Positions 17,501-30,021 are shown, counted from the first letter of the stretch. The stretch: DNA of 64,000 nt from an uncultured Ruminococcus sp. (GCA_949291125.1 CASEUJ010000032.1:62001-126000), one strand, 5' to 3'. Numbers and translations are program-made. The notes: generated by a model not told the origin, from the sequence alone.

Positions 17501-18388
17501 CTATGTCGACAGACTTTGCAATATCTCCAGACACACGATCTCCGGCGGATTAAACAGCCGTAGTTTGCCGATACCGCCCGACACGACCATTTGGGTATCG
17601 CCTTTTTGATAGAGTCCCTTGTCATACTTCGGAAAGAAGCGCCGTTCCGGCGACAATACGCCGCCCACAAAGGGCAGCCGCACAATGCCACCATGCACAT
17701 GGCCGCACAGCACCAAATCTGCACCCCAAGCCGCATAGGTGTCTAGGAATTTCGGATTATGGGAAAGCAGGATCGTCGTCCCGCGCTTTTCCCCGATCGC
17801 ATGGGTCAGATCGTCCGGATCATAGGACGCCAGATGGCGGAACTGTCGGTTTTCATCCCGGTAGACGCCATATTCCAGCCGGATTCCGGCAAGGTACAGG
17901 GGCGCTTTCCGGGATTCCGGGTTTTCCACAAATTTTCCGCGCTTTGTGGAAAGCTTCACGCATGCATTGTTCAAAAGCCGGCATCCGGCATGTGCGATCA
18001 CCTGTTCGAGTCGTTTGCGATCCTGCAACGGCAAATCCAGTTCATGATTGCCATGGCACAAATACACCGGACAGATCCGGCGCAGACCGCGCAAAAACTC
18101 TGCCACATACGCATAATCGCGCATATCCCGCGACACCAGATCACCGGTAATGACGACCAGATCCGGGTTGCACATTTCCACGCGCCGGACAATGCGGCGA
18201 TTCGCCTTTCCCATCTGTCGGTGGTGGAGATCGCTGAGCTGTACGATGCGTAGGGACGATACGCCCGGCGGCAGGGATTTGAGACGAATTGTCATGCGCC
18301 GGGTCACCAAGATCTGGCGTTCCACCAAAATCCAGAGCATCAGCAGCACCAGAACACCAATGGCGGCGGCGATCCCATACCTGATCAT
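17501..18388 (-). CDS. Membrane-anchored metallophosphoesterase (YkuE-like)
   Basis: A 295-residue calcineurin-type phosphoesterase with one N-terminal membrane segment (about 4-22). The five metal-binding blocks occur in order: SDLHH, GDLV, GNHE, LSHNP and GHVHGG. YkuE-type enzymes act on wall or membrane phosphoesters. The start overlaps the stop of the upstream membrane protein as ATGA, so the two are translationally coupled; a much longer in-frame extension upstream is a shadow of that gene. Confidence 0.88.
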   Translation of the reverse strand: MIRYGIAAAIGVLVLLMLWILVERQILVTRRMTIRLKSLPPGVSSLRIVQLSDLHHRQMGKANRRIVRRVEMCNPDLVVITGDLVSRDMRDYAYVAEFLRGLRRICPVYLCHGNHELDLPLQDRKRLEQVIAHAGCRLLNNACVKLSTKRGKFVENPESRKAPLYLAGIRLEYGVYRDENRQFRHLASYDPDDLTHAIGEKRGTTILLSHNPKFLDTYAAWGADLVLCGHVHGGIVRLPFVGGVLSPERRFFPKYDKGLYQKGDTQMVVSGGIGKLRLFNPPEIVCLEILQSLST

Positions 18389-18825
18389 ACACGCATCTCC
18401 TTCCGGCGGCTGTCCTGCCAATGTAGCAGGATTACATCGATTGCGGAAAACACAAGCAGGTAAAACGACGTAATGGTCAAGCGTCCCGAAAACAGGGCGA
18501 TATTGCCAAGGAAACTCGGCGTCTGCGGAAGCATGGGATGAAAGACGGGGAGATCCGGCGCACGAAGATACACGACCACCGAGACAAGGATACTCAACAG
18601 CAGCGGCACAAGGACGGCAGCGAAAAAGCAGAGCCACCGCGACACACCACGATTTTGAAGCGAGTCAGACTGAACCGCGTGATAGGCGGCGCACAAAATG
18701 AGCGGCGTCAGGAATAAAAGCTGGGCAGGAAAAGCGGTAAAGTGATAAACCAGCCAGTGGATGAGCTGTAGGAGCAGGCTGGAAAAAGTGATCAGGAGAA
18801 AGCGTTGGAGGGGGAAAGATTTCAT
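18385..18825 (-). CDS. Small polytopic membrane protein, unknown
   Basis: 146 residues with four hydrophobic segments (LLITFSSLLLQLIHWLV, LLFLTPLILCAAY, FFAAVLVPLLLSILVS, and a C-terminal one). No family recognised. AAAGGA lies seven bases before the chosen start (MKSFPLQRF). Coupled by a 4-base overlap to the phosphoesterase, so it may help place or regulate it. The 18826-19010 gap upstream holds nothing recognisable. Confidence 0.6.
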   Translation of the reverse strand: MKSFPLQRFLLITFSSLLLQLIHWLVYHFTAFPAQLLFLTPLILCAAYHAVQSDSLQNRGVSRWLCFFAAVLVPLLLSILVSVVVYLRAPDLPVFHPMLPQTPSFLGNIALFSGRLTITSFYLLVFSAIDVILLHWQDSRRKEMRV

Positions 18826-19010
18826 AGGGGGATCCTTTCTGCGAATAGCGGCAAGAGGGTAAGGCAATACCGCACAGAGATTTTTCGTCAGATAAAACAA
18901 CAAACGGATTGAATCTTCTGTGTATTCGCGAGTCTTTTCGTAAAATACACATGCGAGCACAAGCATGACAGACAATATGTAAGCAGCGGTCGGCAATTTC
19001 CGTTCCGTTC

Positions 19011-19108
19011 ATTCCCCTTGAGCGGCTGTGTAGGGCACGTAGTGTCCATAACAAAACAATTACTCATTCGTGGAATCGGGGTGAACTGTCTGCGGTTCTT
19101 CCTCGCCG
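19011..19108 (-). repeat. Dispersed repeat, copy at the 3' end of gyrA
   Basis: Minus-strand copy of the origin-region repeat: CAGACAGTTCACCCCGATT (about 19072-19093) followed by the GGACAC..GTGCCC-type hairpin and CTCAAGGGGAAT. It overlaps the last codons and stop of gyrA. The usual preceding CGGCGAGTCGCCG hairpin is degraded here. Confidence 0.75.
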
Positions 19109-21633
19109 TCCTCTTCCTTCTCCGTCCGCGTAAACGCCACAACCTTTTGTCCTTCGTTTACACGCATGATTCTGACGCCCTTCGCCGTGCGTCCCATCTC
19201 ACGGATCTCCTCACAAGGTACTCGGATGATAACACCATCGCTGGAGATAAACATCAGATCATCTGTCTCATCGACCACCTTGATACCGCAGACATCGCCG
19301 CGCTCTTCATCCACCTTGTAATTGGTCAGACCCAAACCGCCTCTCGACTGCATCCGGTATTCGTCTAGGGCGGTGCGCTTGCCATAGCCGTTTTCTGTGA
19401 CGGTAAGGAGCGTCGCACCTTCTCGCTCACGCGCCATGGATACGACCTCATCTCCGTTCCGAAGGGTAATCGCCTTGACGCCATGTGCCGACCGGGACAT
19501 CGGGCGCACATCGTTCTCGTCAATCCGGATCGCCATGCCCTTTTTGGTTGCAATAAACAGCCGGTTTTTGCCGCCCGTCATTCTTACGCCGGCGATCTCG
19601 TCGCCTTCGTCGAGTCCCACGGCAATCAGACCGTTCTTGCGCACATTGCGGTATGCCGAAAGGGACGTTCGCTTGATCTTACCAAAGCGCGTCACGATCA
19701 CGACATACTTCCCCTCGTCAAAGTCCGCCGTTTCCAATACTGCTGCGATCTTTTCGCCCGGGTGCATCGGCAGGAGGTTGACGATATTCGTGCCGCGTGC
19801 ATTCTTCGAGCCCTCTGGCAGTTCGTAACACTTGAGCTTATACATCATGCCCAGATTCGTGATAAACAGCATATTCGAATGGGACGAGCAGACAATCATT
19901 TCGCTGACAAAGTCTTCTTCGCGCTGTTTCATGCCGGTGACACCTCTTCCGCCGCGGCGCTGGGTCTTATAGACATCCGCAGGAATGCGCTTGATATAAC
20001 CGCTGTCGGTATAGGTGACCACACACTCTTCCACCGGAATGAGATCTTCAATATCCACTTCGCCGTCCACGGTTTCAATCTGCGTACGGCGCGCATCGCC
20101 AAACTTGCGGCGGATCTCGTCGAGATCGTCGCGGATGATCTGATAAACCCTTTCACGGTCTGCTAAGATATCCAGAAGATCTGAAATTTTCTGCATCAGC
20201 CCATATAACTCGTCGGTGACCTTCTGGCGCTCCATGCCGGTGAGTTGCCCCAAACGCATCTGGACAATGGCCTCCGCCTGTTCATCCGACAGCCCGATCT
20301 GATGCTCTAAGTGATACTGATCGACATCATATTGCGCCCGATCCAAAACGGCAGACATATCGATCTCCTGAAACCGCTCGATAAGGCGCGCCTTGCCCTC
20401 TGCAATCGTCTTGCTGCTGCGCAAAATGGCAATGACTTCATCGATATGGTCAATCGCCACCACAAAGCCCTGTAGGATATGTGCACGTTTTTTCGCCTTT
20501 TCGAGGTCAAACTTGGTGCGGTTGGTGATGACTTCCACCTGGAATTCGAGGTAGTGCTCCAGCACTTGCTTCAGGCTCAGCGTCTTCGGCTCGCCCTTCA
20601 CCAGCGCCAGCATATTGACGCTGACGGTATCTTGCAGTTGGGTATAGGAGAACAGCTTATTGAGCACGATCTGAGAAATGGCGTCCTTTTTCAGCTCGAT
20701 GACAATGCGCATGCCCTGACGGCTCGATTCATCCTGGATGTGGTGAATGCCTTCGACGCGCTTTTCCTTTGCCAAATTCGCGATGGATTCCACCAGGCGT
20801 GCCTTATTGACCATATAGGGGATCTCTGTGACGATGATCGACTCTCTGCCGCGGACGGTTTCGAAATGCGTCTTGCTCCGGAGGGTGATTTTCCCTCTGC
20901 CGGTGGCATAAGCCGCACGGATACCGCTTCTGCCCATAATGATGCCGCCGGTCGGGAAATCGGGGCCTTGAATACACTGCATCATTTCATCGAGCGTACA
21001 GTCGGGGTTGTCCATCAAAAGGTGAATGCCGTCGATGACTTCACCGAGATTATGCGGCGGAATATTGGTTGCCATGCCGACCGCGATCCCGATCGAACCA
21101 TTCACGAGAATATTCGGGAATCGCGACGGCAGCACATCGGGTTCTTTCAGGCGGTCGTCATAGTTCGGAACAAAGGGGACGGTTTCCTTATTGATATCGG
21201 TAAGCATCTCCATGGCGATTTTGGACATCCGGGCTTCGGTATAACGATATGCTGCCGGCGGGTCGCCATCGACCGAACCGAAGTTCCCCTGTCCATCCAC
21301 CAACACATAGCGCATCGAGAAGGTCTGGGCCAGGCGTACCAAGGCATCATAGACAGACGAGTCGCCATGGGGATGATAGCTGCCGAGCACAGAACCGACG
21401 GTATCGGCGCACTTATGGTACGCCTTATCCGGGGTCAGTCCCTTTTCATACATGGTATAGAGGATGCGGCGGTGAACCGGTTTCAAACCATCACGCACAT
21501 CCGGAAGGGCACGCGCCACGATAACGGACATCGCATATTGGAGGAAGGCATCTTCCATACGTGTGCCGATATCAATGGGAGTGATTTTTTGTTTTCCGTT
21601 GAGGAAGTAATTTTCGGTTGTATTTTGATCCAT
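19060..21633 (-). CDS. gyrA: DNA gyrase subunit A
   Basis: Breaks and rejoins DNA in the A2B2 gyrase that introduces negative supercoils. Of 857 residues, the catalytic Tyr131 lies in [10 protein letters not shown], the quinolone region in [10 protein letters not shown] (Ser92, Asp96), and the GyrA box QRRGGRG marks the DNA-wrapping C-terminal domain. AAGGAG precedes the start. The final residues [11 protein letters not shown] are encoded by a dispersed repeat (19011-19108) and have the same sequence type as the tail of the next gene upstream, so they are not part of the gyrase fold. The 5' neighbours are the YcxB-like gene and gyrB. Confidence 0.98.
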   Translation of the reverse strand: MDQNTTENYFLNGKQKITPIDIGTRMEDAFLQYAMSVIVARALPDVRDGLKPVHRRILYTMYEKGLTPDKAYHKCADTVGSVLGSYHPHGDSSVYDALVRLAQTFSMRYVLVDGQGNFGSVDGDPPAAYRYTEARMSKIAMEMLTDINKETVPFVPNYDDRLKEPDVLPSRFPNILVNGSIGIAVGMATNIPPHNLGEVIDGIHLLMDNPDCTLDEMMQCIQGPDFPTGGIIMGRSGIRAAYATGRGKITLRSKTHFETVRGRESIIVTEIPYMVNKARLVESIANLAKEKRVEGIHHIQDESSRQGMRIVIELKKDAISQIVLNKLFSYTQLQDTVSVNMLALVKGEPKTLSLKQVLEHYLEFQVEVITNRTKFDLEKAKKRAHILQGFVVAIDHIDEVIAILRSSKTIAEGKARLIERFQEIDMSAVLDRAQYDVDQYHLEHQIGLSDEQAEAIVQMRLGQLTGMERQKVTDELYGLMQKISDLLDILADRERVYQIIRDDLDEIRRKFGDARRTQIETVDGEVDIEDLIPVEECVVTYTDSGYIKRIPADVYKTQRRGGRGVTGMKQREEDFVSEMIVCSSHSNMLFITNLGMMYKLKCYELPEGSKNARGTNIVNLLPMHPGEKIAAVLETADFDEGKYVVIVTRFGKIKRTSLSAYRNVRKNGLIAVGLDEGDEIAGVRMTGGKNRLFIATKKGMAIRIDENDVRPMSRSAHGVKAITLRNGDEVVSMAREREGATLLTVTENGYGKRTALDEYRMQSRGGLGLTNYKVDEERGDVCGIKVVDETDDLMFISSDGVIIRVPCEEIREMGRTAKGVRIMRVNEGQKVVAFTRTEKEEDGEEEPQTVHPDSTNE

Positions 21634-21728
21634 AATGAGCTCCTTCTGTTAGAAGTTAGAAGTTAGAGGTTCGAGGTTGGGCTTACCACTGCTTTTCTCA
21701 TGCCCTGACAAATCCTCACGATCGGCAA

Positions 21729-21832
21729 TCTCCCTGTCTTTGAGAAGCTTACAGGGCACACAGTGCTCTGTAAGGGAAAGATTACGCATTCGTGAAATCG
21801 GAGTGGACTGTCTGCGGCGACTCACCGCCGAG
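21729..21832 (-). repeat. Dispersed repeat, copy at the 3' end of the YcxB-like gene
   Basis: Minus-strand copy with CGGCG..GTCGCCG hairpin, CAGACAGTCCACTCCGATTT, then the GAGCACTGTGTGCCC hairpin. It overlaps the end of the YcxB-like gene and extends into the gap before gyrA. Confidence 0.78.
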
Positions 21833-22357
21833 CACACGCTTCGGCACAATGTAAAACATTCGCTTTCCCTCGCATACCAAATAAAACTCTGGCATTTCCT
21901 TCATCCACGCCTGATCCAGCAGAATCCTTGTTTCTGGGATATGTCTGGCATCTCCGGCTTCGGCTGAATCTGCTTCATCCAAATCCACGTCTGCATCCGG
22001 CTGGGTCACCGTCTGGATTCGCAGCACATTCCCATCGCACATCGAAATATACCGATCGCCCTCCAGCTCATGCAGCGCATCCAGAACACGCCGCCGCATT
22101 TTTCGGGGGTTATACCACAGGATAAAAATGCCTGCCAGACAAACCATCATCAGAAAATACTGCATCCGGTTGTCCGGCGTCTGTACCGCCGAATACACAA
22201 ACGAGATCAGCAGCAGCGCGAAAAATGCCATCAGAATATAACTGCGCGGCAGGGTGTATTTCTTCTGAAACTCCCGAAATCCTTCGCGATAATATGCAAT
22301 ATCGATGCCATAAGGCTCCGTCCAGTCGTACTGGGGCAGGGTTACTTGTTGTTTCAT
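21782..22357 (-). CDS. YcxB-like membrane protein
   Basis: 191 residues: a cytosolic N terminus, two membrane segments (about 41-80, ILMAFFALLLISFVY and YFLMMVCLAGIFILWY), then a C-terminal domain ending in FYLVCEGKRMFYIVPKRVL, the closing pattern of the YcxB-like family, whose role is unknown. GGAG lies six bases before the chosen start, 16 bases from the gyrB stop, so it is probably in the gyrB-gyrA operon. The last residues ESPQTVHSDFTNA come from a dispersed repeat. It occupies a position that is empty in Bacillus. Confidence 0.65.
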   Translation of the reverse strand: MKQQVTLPQYDWTEPYGIDIAYYREGFREFQKKYTLPRSYILMAFFALLLISFVYSAVQTPDNRMQYFLMMVCLAGIFILWYNPRKMRRRVLDALHELEGDRYISMCDGNVLRIQTVTQPDADVDLDEADSAEAGDARHIPETRILLDQAWMKEMPEFYLVCEGKRMFYIVPKRVLGGESPQTVHSDFTNA

Positions 22358-22373
22358 ACATTGCTCCAATCTG

Positions 22374-24515
<2,142 letters not shown>

Positions 24516-24527
24516 TCATCAAAAACA

Positions 24528-24592
24528 AAAGACGCGAATCGAGTGTCTGTAGTGAGAAGGGAACCGTCGTCAGACAGTGGAGGAAGATTCCC
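24528..24592 (+). repeat. Second-type dispersed repeat at the 3' end of recF
   Basis: GACGCGAATCGAGTG, GTAGTGAG and GGAACCGTCGTCAGAC blocks closed by a GGGAA/TTCCC stem match the right half of the repeat at 30111-30240. The recF frame reads its last residues ESSSTV and stop within it. Confidence 0.65.
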
Positions 24593-25712
24593 GAAGTCTT
24601 CCCTGTGCGATCACAATCCGCTTTCCCTCTCCCTCATACAACACCGACTCGGGGTGACACGTTGTCACAAACACCTGCATTCCCTGCACCATCGTCGCCA
24701 CTACACGTTGTCTCGATTCGTCGAGTTCTCCCATTACATCATCCAGCAACACCACCGGCGTTTCCTTCTGACGATCCCGATAGATCTCCGCCTGCGCCAA
24801 TTTCAGCGCCAGCGCAAGGCTTTTCTTCTGCCCCTGTGAGCCGAATTCCCGTGCCGGCTTGCCGTCGATCCACAATACCAGATCGTCCCGGTGTGCCCCA
24901 ACGCCTGTGTGCCCCAACATCAGATCTGAACTCCGGCTCTGCGCCAGACGCTCCCGATAATGTTCCAAAAGTTCCGGCGTTTCCTGCTCCGGCAGCAGGT
25001 CCTGTGCGTCCCTGCCGAACACGCTGGAAGCATAATGGATGGAGATCGACTCCCGATCCCCAGCAATACGGCGATATAACGGTACACACGTTTCAGCCAG
25101 TTTCCGGACATAGGCGGCGCGGCGAATCGAAAGCTCTGTGCCCAGCTTCACAAGCTGTTCGTCCCATACGGATAACATCAGTTTCGTCTGTTCCGGCGAA
25201 AGCTTTTGTTTTAATAAACTGTTTCGCTGGTGGAGCACCAATTGATACCGCCGCACGAAGTTGAGCATTGGCGCATAGAGCTGGGCGCTGCACAAATCGA
25301 GAAACGACCGCCGCCGCTCCGGACCGCCGGTGATAAGGATTAAATCCTCCGGCGTGAATACCACACAGTGAAACACCGAGAATAGTTCGCTTGCCTTGTG
25401 AGGGATGTCGTTGCGCCAGAACTTTTTTTCCGGGACACTGCCCCCGGGGATCATATGCAAGCGCAGTGTCTGGGTGCGCCGCGCATCTTCAAAGGACGCC
25501 TCGACTGAAAGATCGCCGCCGGAAAACGGCAGGTAATCGCGTTCTTTTGTGCCACGAAAGCTCTTACAGCCAGTCAGCACCCAGATCGCTTCGATGAGAT
25601 TGGTCTTTCCCTGGGCATTTTCGCCGAAGATGAGATTATATGCCGGATGGGGCGAAAATGATACGTTCTGGAGGTTTTTGAAACCGTTGATATGGAGTTG
25701 GGTCAGTTTCAT
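24570..25712 (-). CDS. recF: DNA replication and repair protein RecF
   Basis: SMC-like ATPase that loads RecA on gapped DNA. The Walker [10 protein letters not shown] is at 30-38, the family start is [14 protein letters not shown], and the ABC-type signature ([14 protein letters not shown]) and Walker B ([12 protein letters not shown]) are near the C terminus. 380 residues, normal length. It overlaps yaaA by four bases (ATGA). The final ESSSTV is encoded by a dispersed repeat. Downstream is gyrB, as in Bacillus but without remB. Confidence 0.97.
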   Translation of the reverse strand: MKLTQLHINGFKNLQNVSFSPHPAYNLIFGENAQGKTNLIEAIWVLTGCKSFRGTKERDYLPFSGGDLSVEASFEDARRTQTLRLHMIPGGSVPEKKFWRNDIPHKASELFSVFHCVVFTPEDLILITGGPERRRSFLDLCSAQLYAPMLNFVRRYQLVLHQRNSLLKQKLSPEQTKLMLSVWDEQLVKLGTELSIRRAAYVRKLAETCVPLYRRIAGDRESISIHYASSVFGRDAQDLLPEQETPELLEHYRERLAQSRSSDLMLGHTGVGAHRDDLVLWIDGKPAREFGSQGQKKSLALALKLAQAEIYRDRQKETPVVLLDDVMGELDESRQRVVATMVQGMQVFVTTCHPESVLYEGEGKRIVIAQGRLRESSSTV

Positions 25713-25930
25713 GATTCGGACTGAACGTGGAGCTCATAATTCTGGACAGTCACGACATCGCCGGGGCGAATCTTTTTCCCGCGCATGGTACAGACTTCAC
25801 CATTGACCCGGACAAGCCCTTGTTGGACGAGCTCTTTGGCGAAGCCGCCGGTATCGGTCATGCCCGCAAATTTGAGGAGAGCATCGAGTTTGATGAATTC
25901 GGTGTGGATGGATACAGGAATGATTTCCAT
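25709..25930 (-). CDS. yaaA: S4-domain RNA-binding protein YaaA
   Basis: 73 residues forming one S4 RNA-binding domain ([13 protein letters not shown], then [21 protein letters not shown]). B. subtilis YaaA sits in the same place between dnaN and recF and is linked to 50S ribosome assembly. An AAAGGAG-like Shine-Dalgarno precedes the start. In most Firmicutes it follows dnaN within about 100 bases; here 868 bases of repeats intervene. Confidence 0.92.
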   Translation of the reverse strand: MEIIPVSIHTEFIKLDALLKFAGMTDTGGFAKELVQQGLVRVNGEVCTMRGKKIRPGDVVTVQNYELHVQSES

Positions 25931-25961
25931 AAGAAAGCTCCTTTATTAGAGAATAGAAGTA

Positions 25962-26720
25962 AGGTGCGGCGAGTCGTCGCTGACAGCCCAGCGCGGGCTC
26001 GCGCAGAGCAGTCCAGTGCGGGCTCGCACAGAGCAGTCCACCCCAATTTTACGAACGTGAACTCTGAAAGTTACGGGCACTGCGTGCCCTACATGCCCCT
26101 CAAGGGGAATTTATGAGAAAAGAGAAATTCTCGAAAGCATGGGAATCGCACAAGTCAAGGATGCCCGAACGGAAAAGTTTTTCGGTCCAGCAGTTTTTCA
26201 AAAATGCTGGTCGCTGCGAAGCAGCGAAACGAGTGTAGCAAATCCGATGCAAGCGAAATCCAGAAAAAAGCCAAACAGCGCAAAGCCGATCGTAGAAAAC
26301 CTTCCCACCCATGCAAAGCAAAATATCAGAACATCAACGCCATGGCAACCGTCAACCCAAAAATCGGCTTTGCGCACCCAAGCGAACAGCAAGCGCAGCG
26401 CGCGATTTCGCCGGCGCCGGCTGCACGAGTGGGAGGACGAAAAGTAGAGGCTGCAAATCCAACCCCAATCCAACCAAGCAAAAAAGCAAACGCAAACAAT
26501 GCAAAGCCGATCTAAAATACCTGCCCCACCCATGCAAAGAAAAACATCAGAACATCAACGCCATGGCAACCGTCAACCCAAAAATCGGCTTTGCGCACCC
26601 AGGCGAACAGCAAGCGCAGCGCGCGATTTCGCCGGCGCCGGCTGCACAAGTGGGAGGACGAATGCAAACTCTGGAAGTTACAGGCACTGCGTACCTCTCA
26701 AGAAGAATTTATGAAATATG
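25962..26720 (+). repeat. Long dispersed repeat, dnaN-yaaA gap
   Basis: The 868-base gap holds no gene. Elements in order: a degraded GGCGAGTCGTCGC core (25966-25980); two 25-bp units (25991-26015 and 26016-26040) whose only two differences are the two partners of one hairpin pair; AGTCCACCCCAATTTTACG; hairpins GGGCAC..GTGCCC (about 26075-26090), CCCCTCAAGGGG (26096-26107), CCAGCA..TGCTGG (26187-26210) and TCGCTGC..GCAGCGA (26211-26227); then a tail duplicated with period 221 (26290-26443 and 26510-26664). From about 26030 it matches 35216-35650 closely. Confidence 0.85.
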
Positions 26721-26798
26721 GTGGAGGGGTATTTCTTTGAAAGTATGCTCCAACTGAACACTATATTTTTCGGCTTTCACCCTTGTTCCTACGCCGTT

Positions 26799-27905
26799 TC
26801 AATTACGCAGCTGGATCGGCATCAGCAAAAAGATAAAGCTTTCGCCCTCCGGCGGCAATAACTTCGCCACACGATTGCCGCCCGATAGCTGAATTCGAAG
26901 CTGGTCACAGTCCGCAGCACGCACCGCATCTAAGAAAAACCGATTATCAAATCCAATCGTCACATCCGGTCCATTTACCTGCGCCGGGATCTTATCCTTG
27001 ATCTCGCCGATTCCCGTCTTACACCAGATCTGCATCGATCCATTCGTAAACGTACATCGCACCGGTGCATTGTACTTTCCGCTAATGAGCAGCGAACAAC
27101 GCTCTAAACAATGCATCAGATCACGCGTGTCGATTCGGATCTCCGTTTCATAGGTAGATGGAATGCTGCTCTTGTAATTGTGGAACTCTCCTTCCAGAAG
27201 CCGCGAAAATACCACATAACCGCCGAATTCAAATACCACATTGCGGCGGTCGGCAGAGATCGTGCATAGCTCTTCGGAATCGTCACTGAGCATCGCGGCA
27301 ACTTCTAACAGGGTGCGCTTCGGTACGACAAAATGACAGGGTTTGTCATACGAGATCGGCTCTTGCCGTACTGCCAGGCGATAGCCGTCAATTGCTGCCA
27401 CATGCAAAACGTGATCCTCAACCTCAAACAGTTCGCCGGTCAATACCGGCTTGGATTCGTTTAGAGATGCCGCATAGTGCGTCTGACGGATCATTGACCC
27501 CAAAACAGATTGCTCAAGCTGCATCCCCTCTTCAATATCCAGATCCGGAAGCGCCGGATATTCCGCCGCCGACATCGCCGAAATCTGAAGCTGGGTTTCA
27601 TCGCAGTACAGATGGACAATATAGTTGTCATCGACCTGCATGGTGATGGTCTCGCCGGAACACCGCCGCACCGATTCGCTCAAAAGCCGCGGAGAGATCA
27701 CAAATTCTCCTGTATCCGAAGATTCCACTTCGATGCAGGACTGAATGCCAAATTCGAGATCAAATCCAGTCAGCTCAAGCGATTCGTGGTTCAAACGAAG
27801 TTTCAACCGTTCGAGTTCTGGAATTGTGGATTTCGGAGAAACACCCTTTGCAACATGGGTGATGGTAGTATAAAAGAGCTGCCGATTGCATGTAAATCTG
27901 ATCAT
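26799..27905 (-). CDS. dnaN: DNA polymerase III sliding clamp (beta)
   Basis: Ring-shaped processivity clamp, 368 residues. It begins MIRFTCNRQLFYTTI and has the three-domain pattern with ISPRLLSESVRR, AAIDGYRLAV and the C-terminal LMPIQLRN, which matches the clamp end (MPIRL). The Shine-Dalgarno in front of the chosen start is weak, but the start matches the family and the longer open frame upstream runs into oriC. Left neighbour of oriC. Confidence 0.97.
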   Translation of the reverse strand: MIRFTCNRQLFYTTITHVAKGVSPKSTIPELERLKLRLNHESLELTGFDLEFGIQSCIEVESSDTGEFVISPRLLSESVRRCSGETITMQVDDNYIVHLYCDETQLQISAMSAAEYPALPDLDIEEGMQLEQSVLGSMIRQTHYAASLNESKPVLTGELFEVEDHVLHVAAIDGYRLAVRQEPISYDKPCHFVVPKRTLLEVAAMLSDDSEELCTISADRRNVVFEFGGYVVFSRLLEGEFHNYKSSIPSTYETEIRIDTRDLMHCLERCSLLISGKYNAPVRCTFTNGSMQIWCKTGIGEIKDKIPAQVNGPDVTIGFDNRFFLDAVRAADCDQLRIQLSGGNRVAKLLPPEGESFIFLLMPIQLRN

Positions 27906-28031
27906 ATCTATCAACCATTCGTCCAGCAAGTGTCGGACGCTAACCTTTCTCTCCGGCGTTGTGGAAACATCCGGAGTAATTGCTTGATCGCGCGCAGCGC
28001 GGTCATACAAAACAAACGAATAAAAATGAAG

Positions 28032-28399
28032 TAGTAGTATTAAGGGGCGTGAAAAAGTCAGGACAGGAAAATTCATCCGAAACTGCGTGATTATTTTTCC
28101 ACATCCCGGGTGTGGGGAGTTTTGGGAAAAGTGGAATCCGATCCGGCATGTGAAGAAGTGGAGAAATTGTGGAGTGGAAAGGGAAAGATTGTGGAGAAAT
28201 TCGTGGAAAACGGCGTTTGTCGGAATTTGGGATTCCACAGGCTGTGGAAAGGGTTTTCACATCGGTTTCCACAGCAGATTTTGCTGTCGGATCTGCTTGT
28301 CCGGAAGAATCGGCGCAGACTGCGGTAATTTTTCTCCACATCCAGTTTTCCACAAGGTGTTGAAAGTGATGTGGAAAACTCAGAAAAGACTGTGGAAAG
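28032..28399. other. oriC, dnaA-dnaN part
   Basis: The 540-base dnaA-dnaN gap is dense in DnaA-box-like 9-mers of the form TTTTCCACA on both strands: exact TTTTCCACA at 28095-28103 and 28346-28354 and its complement at 28370-28378, with one-mismatch copies at about 28190, 28202, 28231, 28243, 28265, 28332 and 28391. To the left lie a GC cluster GGGGCG (28044-28049), TAGTAGTATTAA (28032-28043) that resembles DnaA-trios, and an AT-rich stretch (28005-28030). This order (boxes, GC cluster, trios, AT-rich) is what an unwinding site would need, though the nearest box is about 45 bases away. Gene strands diverge here, as expected for oriC. Confidence 0.85.
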
Positions 28400-28445
28400 T
28401 GTGTTGGAACAGCATTTCTGTCGCCCCAGATCCCCGTGTGCTTCA

Positions 28446-29825
28446 TTATGCCGCACCGCTGTCGCGGATGTTTTTAATGGTATCTTCTACGAGTTGTTTG
28501 AAGTGTTCATCGCGCTTCATCAGGCTTTCCACATTGCTGATGGAATAGACGATCGTGGAGTGATCTCTTCCGCCGAACTCTGTCCCGATGGCCTGAAGCG
28601 GCATCTGGGTGATCTCCCTGACGACATAAACGGCCACTTTCCGTGCGGTTGAGATCTGACTCGAACGCTTGGTGCTGCGGATATCTTCCGGCGTTACGCC
28701 ATAGACATCTGCGACCTCAGCGATGATTTTTTCCACGGTGATCGGGACGGGCTGGTCGTCGCTTAAAATATCACGGATGACGCTCTGTGCCATGGAGATC
28801 GACGGTGCTGAACCGGCAAGGTGTTTGAGCGCCTTGAGCTTTTTCACCGCGCCCTCGAGCTGACGGATGTTGTTTTTGAGCCGGTTGGCGATAAATTCGG
28901 TGACATCTTCTGGGATAAAGAGATTGAGAAGCTCTGCCTTGCGGCGGATGATCGCGATGCGTGTTTCAAGATCCGGCGTTGTAATATCGGTGATCAGACC
29001 CCATTCAAACCGGTTGCGGATTCGCTCTTCAAGTGTCTGGAGCTCCTTCGGGGGTTTATCGGATGTGATGACGATCTGTTTTCCCTCAGCATGGAGTTTA
29101 TTAAAGGTATGGAAGAATTCTTCCTGCATCCGTTCCTTGTTGCTGAAAAACTGGATATCGTCGATGAGCAGAAGGTCGGCGTTGCGGAACTTATCGTGAA
29201 AGCGTGCGGTGTCGCCGTCATTGATGCTGGAGATAAAGTCGTTGCCGAATTCTTCACTGGTGACATAGATGATCTGATATTCCGGGTGGTTGAGGTGGAC
29301 TTCATGGGCGATCGCATGCATCAGGTGTGTTTTTCCGAGTCCTGACGGGCCATAGATAAAGAGCGGGTTATAGCTCTTTCCCGGATCTTTTGCCACGGCG
29401 TTACAGGCAGCGTGGGCGAATTCATTGGAGCTACCGACGATAAAGGTATCGAAGGTATATTCATATGCCGCCTCTTCAAAGCTGTGTTCCAGTTCTTCAT
29501 GGCGGCGCACAAGGTCATCGTAATTTTTCGGTTTTTTCTCTTCCGCGGCGATAGATTCTGTCGTATCATCGACGACTTGGATCTGGATATCGACATCAAA
29601 GCCGAGGATATTATGGAATGCTTCTTTGAGAAGATCGCCGTAATTACTCATGGTTACGCTTTTCTGGAAGTCAGACTGAACGGTAAAGTAGGCGATAGAA
29701 CCATCGAGTTTCACAGGGGTGAGGGTATCGATCCAGAGTTTTACGGCAACTTCCGGGATTTCGCCTTCTTTGAGACAATATTGTTTGACATGGGAAAAGA
29801 CATCATCGAATGAGTTCATAGACAT
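28446..29825 (-). CDS. dnaA: Chromosomal replication initiator DnaA
   Basis: AAA+ initiator that binds DnaA boxes and opens oriC. Domain I about 1-85, a short Glu-rich linker, AAA+ core with Walker A GPSGLGKTH (159-167) and Walker B LLLIDDIQF, and domain IV with the signature GGRDHSTIVYS near 418-428. 459 residues from the ATG at 29825; a second in-frame ATG two codons later is also possible, and AGGAGG lies 11 bases before the first. The upstream in-frame extension is leader. Confidence 0.98.
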   Translation of the reverse strand: MSMNSFDDVFSHVKQYCLKEGEIPEVAVKLWIDTLTPVKLDGSIAYFTVQSDFQKSVTMSNYGDLLKEAFHNILGFDVDIQIQVVDDTTESIAAEEKKPKNYDDLVRRHEELEHSFEEAAYEYTFDTFIVGSSNEFAHAACNAVAKDPGKSYNPLFIYGPSGLGKTHLMHAIAHEVHLNHPEYQIIYVTSEEFGNDFISSINDGDTARFHDKFRNADLLLIDDIQFFSNKERMQEEFFHTFNKLHAEGKQIVITSDKPPKELQTLEERIRNRFEWGLITDITTPDLETRIAIIRRKAELLNLFIPEDVTEFIANRLKNNIRQLEGAVKKLKALKHLAGSAPSISMAQSVIRDILSDDQPVPITVEKIIAEVADVYGVTPEDIRSTKRSSQISTARKVAVYVVREITQMPLQAIGTEFGGRDHSTIVYSISNVESLMKRDEHFKQLVEDTIKNIRDSGAA

Positions 29826-29893
29826 AGAACATAGATCCTCCTTTAATATAAAACAGTAGACGTAGACACTGTTGAAATAACAGAATCGGTCGC

Positions 29894-29902
29894 TGTGGAA
29901 AA
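29894..29902 (-). promoter_or_regulatory. DnaA-box match in the dnaA leader
   Basis: TTTTCCACA on the minus strand, between the dnaA promoter and start codon, positioned for autoregulation by DnaA. The rest of the leader (29830-30020) shows no other feature. Confidence 0.6.
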
Positions 29903-30021
29903 GCGATCCGGAAATGCGGCAATGCGGCGGCAAGATATGCTTGGAAATATAGAAAAAAGGGGAGAAAAGTGCCGCATAGCTCTGTTTTTTCTGAAACACG
30001 AGCAGAGCCTTCTAAAATAAT

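Noticed and set aside
20479..21666. 395-codon open frame on the plus strand opposite gyrA
   Set aside because: It lies wholly antisense to a certain gene, has no Shine-Dalgarno and reads as His/Arg-rich low-similarity protein; a shadow frame.
26204..26757. Open frames of 100-150 codons inside the 26-kb repeat
   Set aside because: Translations are Lys/Arg/Gln/Pro-rich and unlike folded proteins, several frames are open at once, and the other copy changes frame through indels. The region behaves as structured non-coding repeat.
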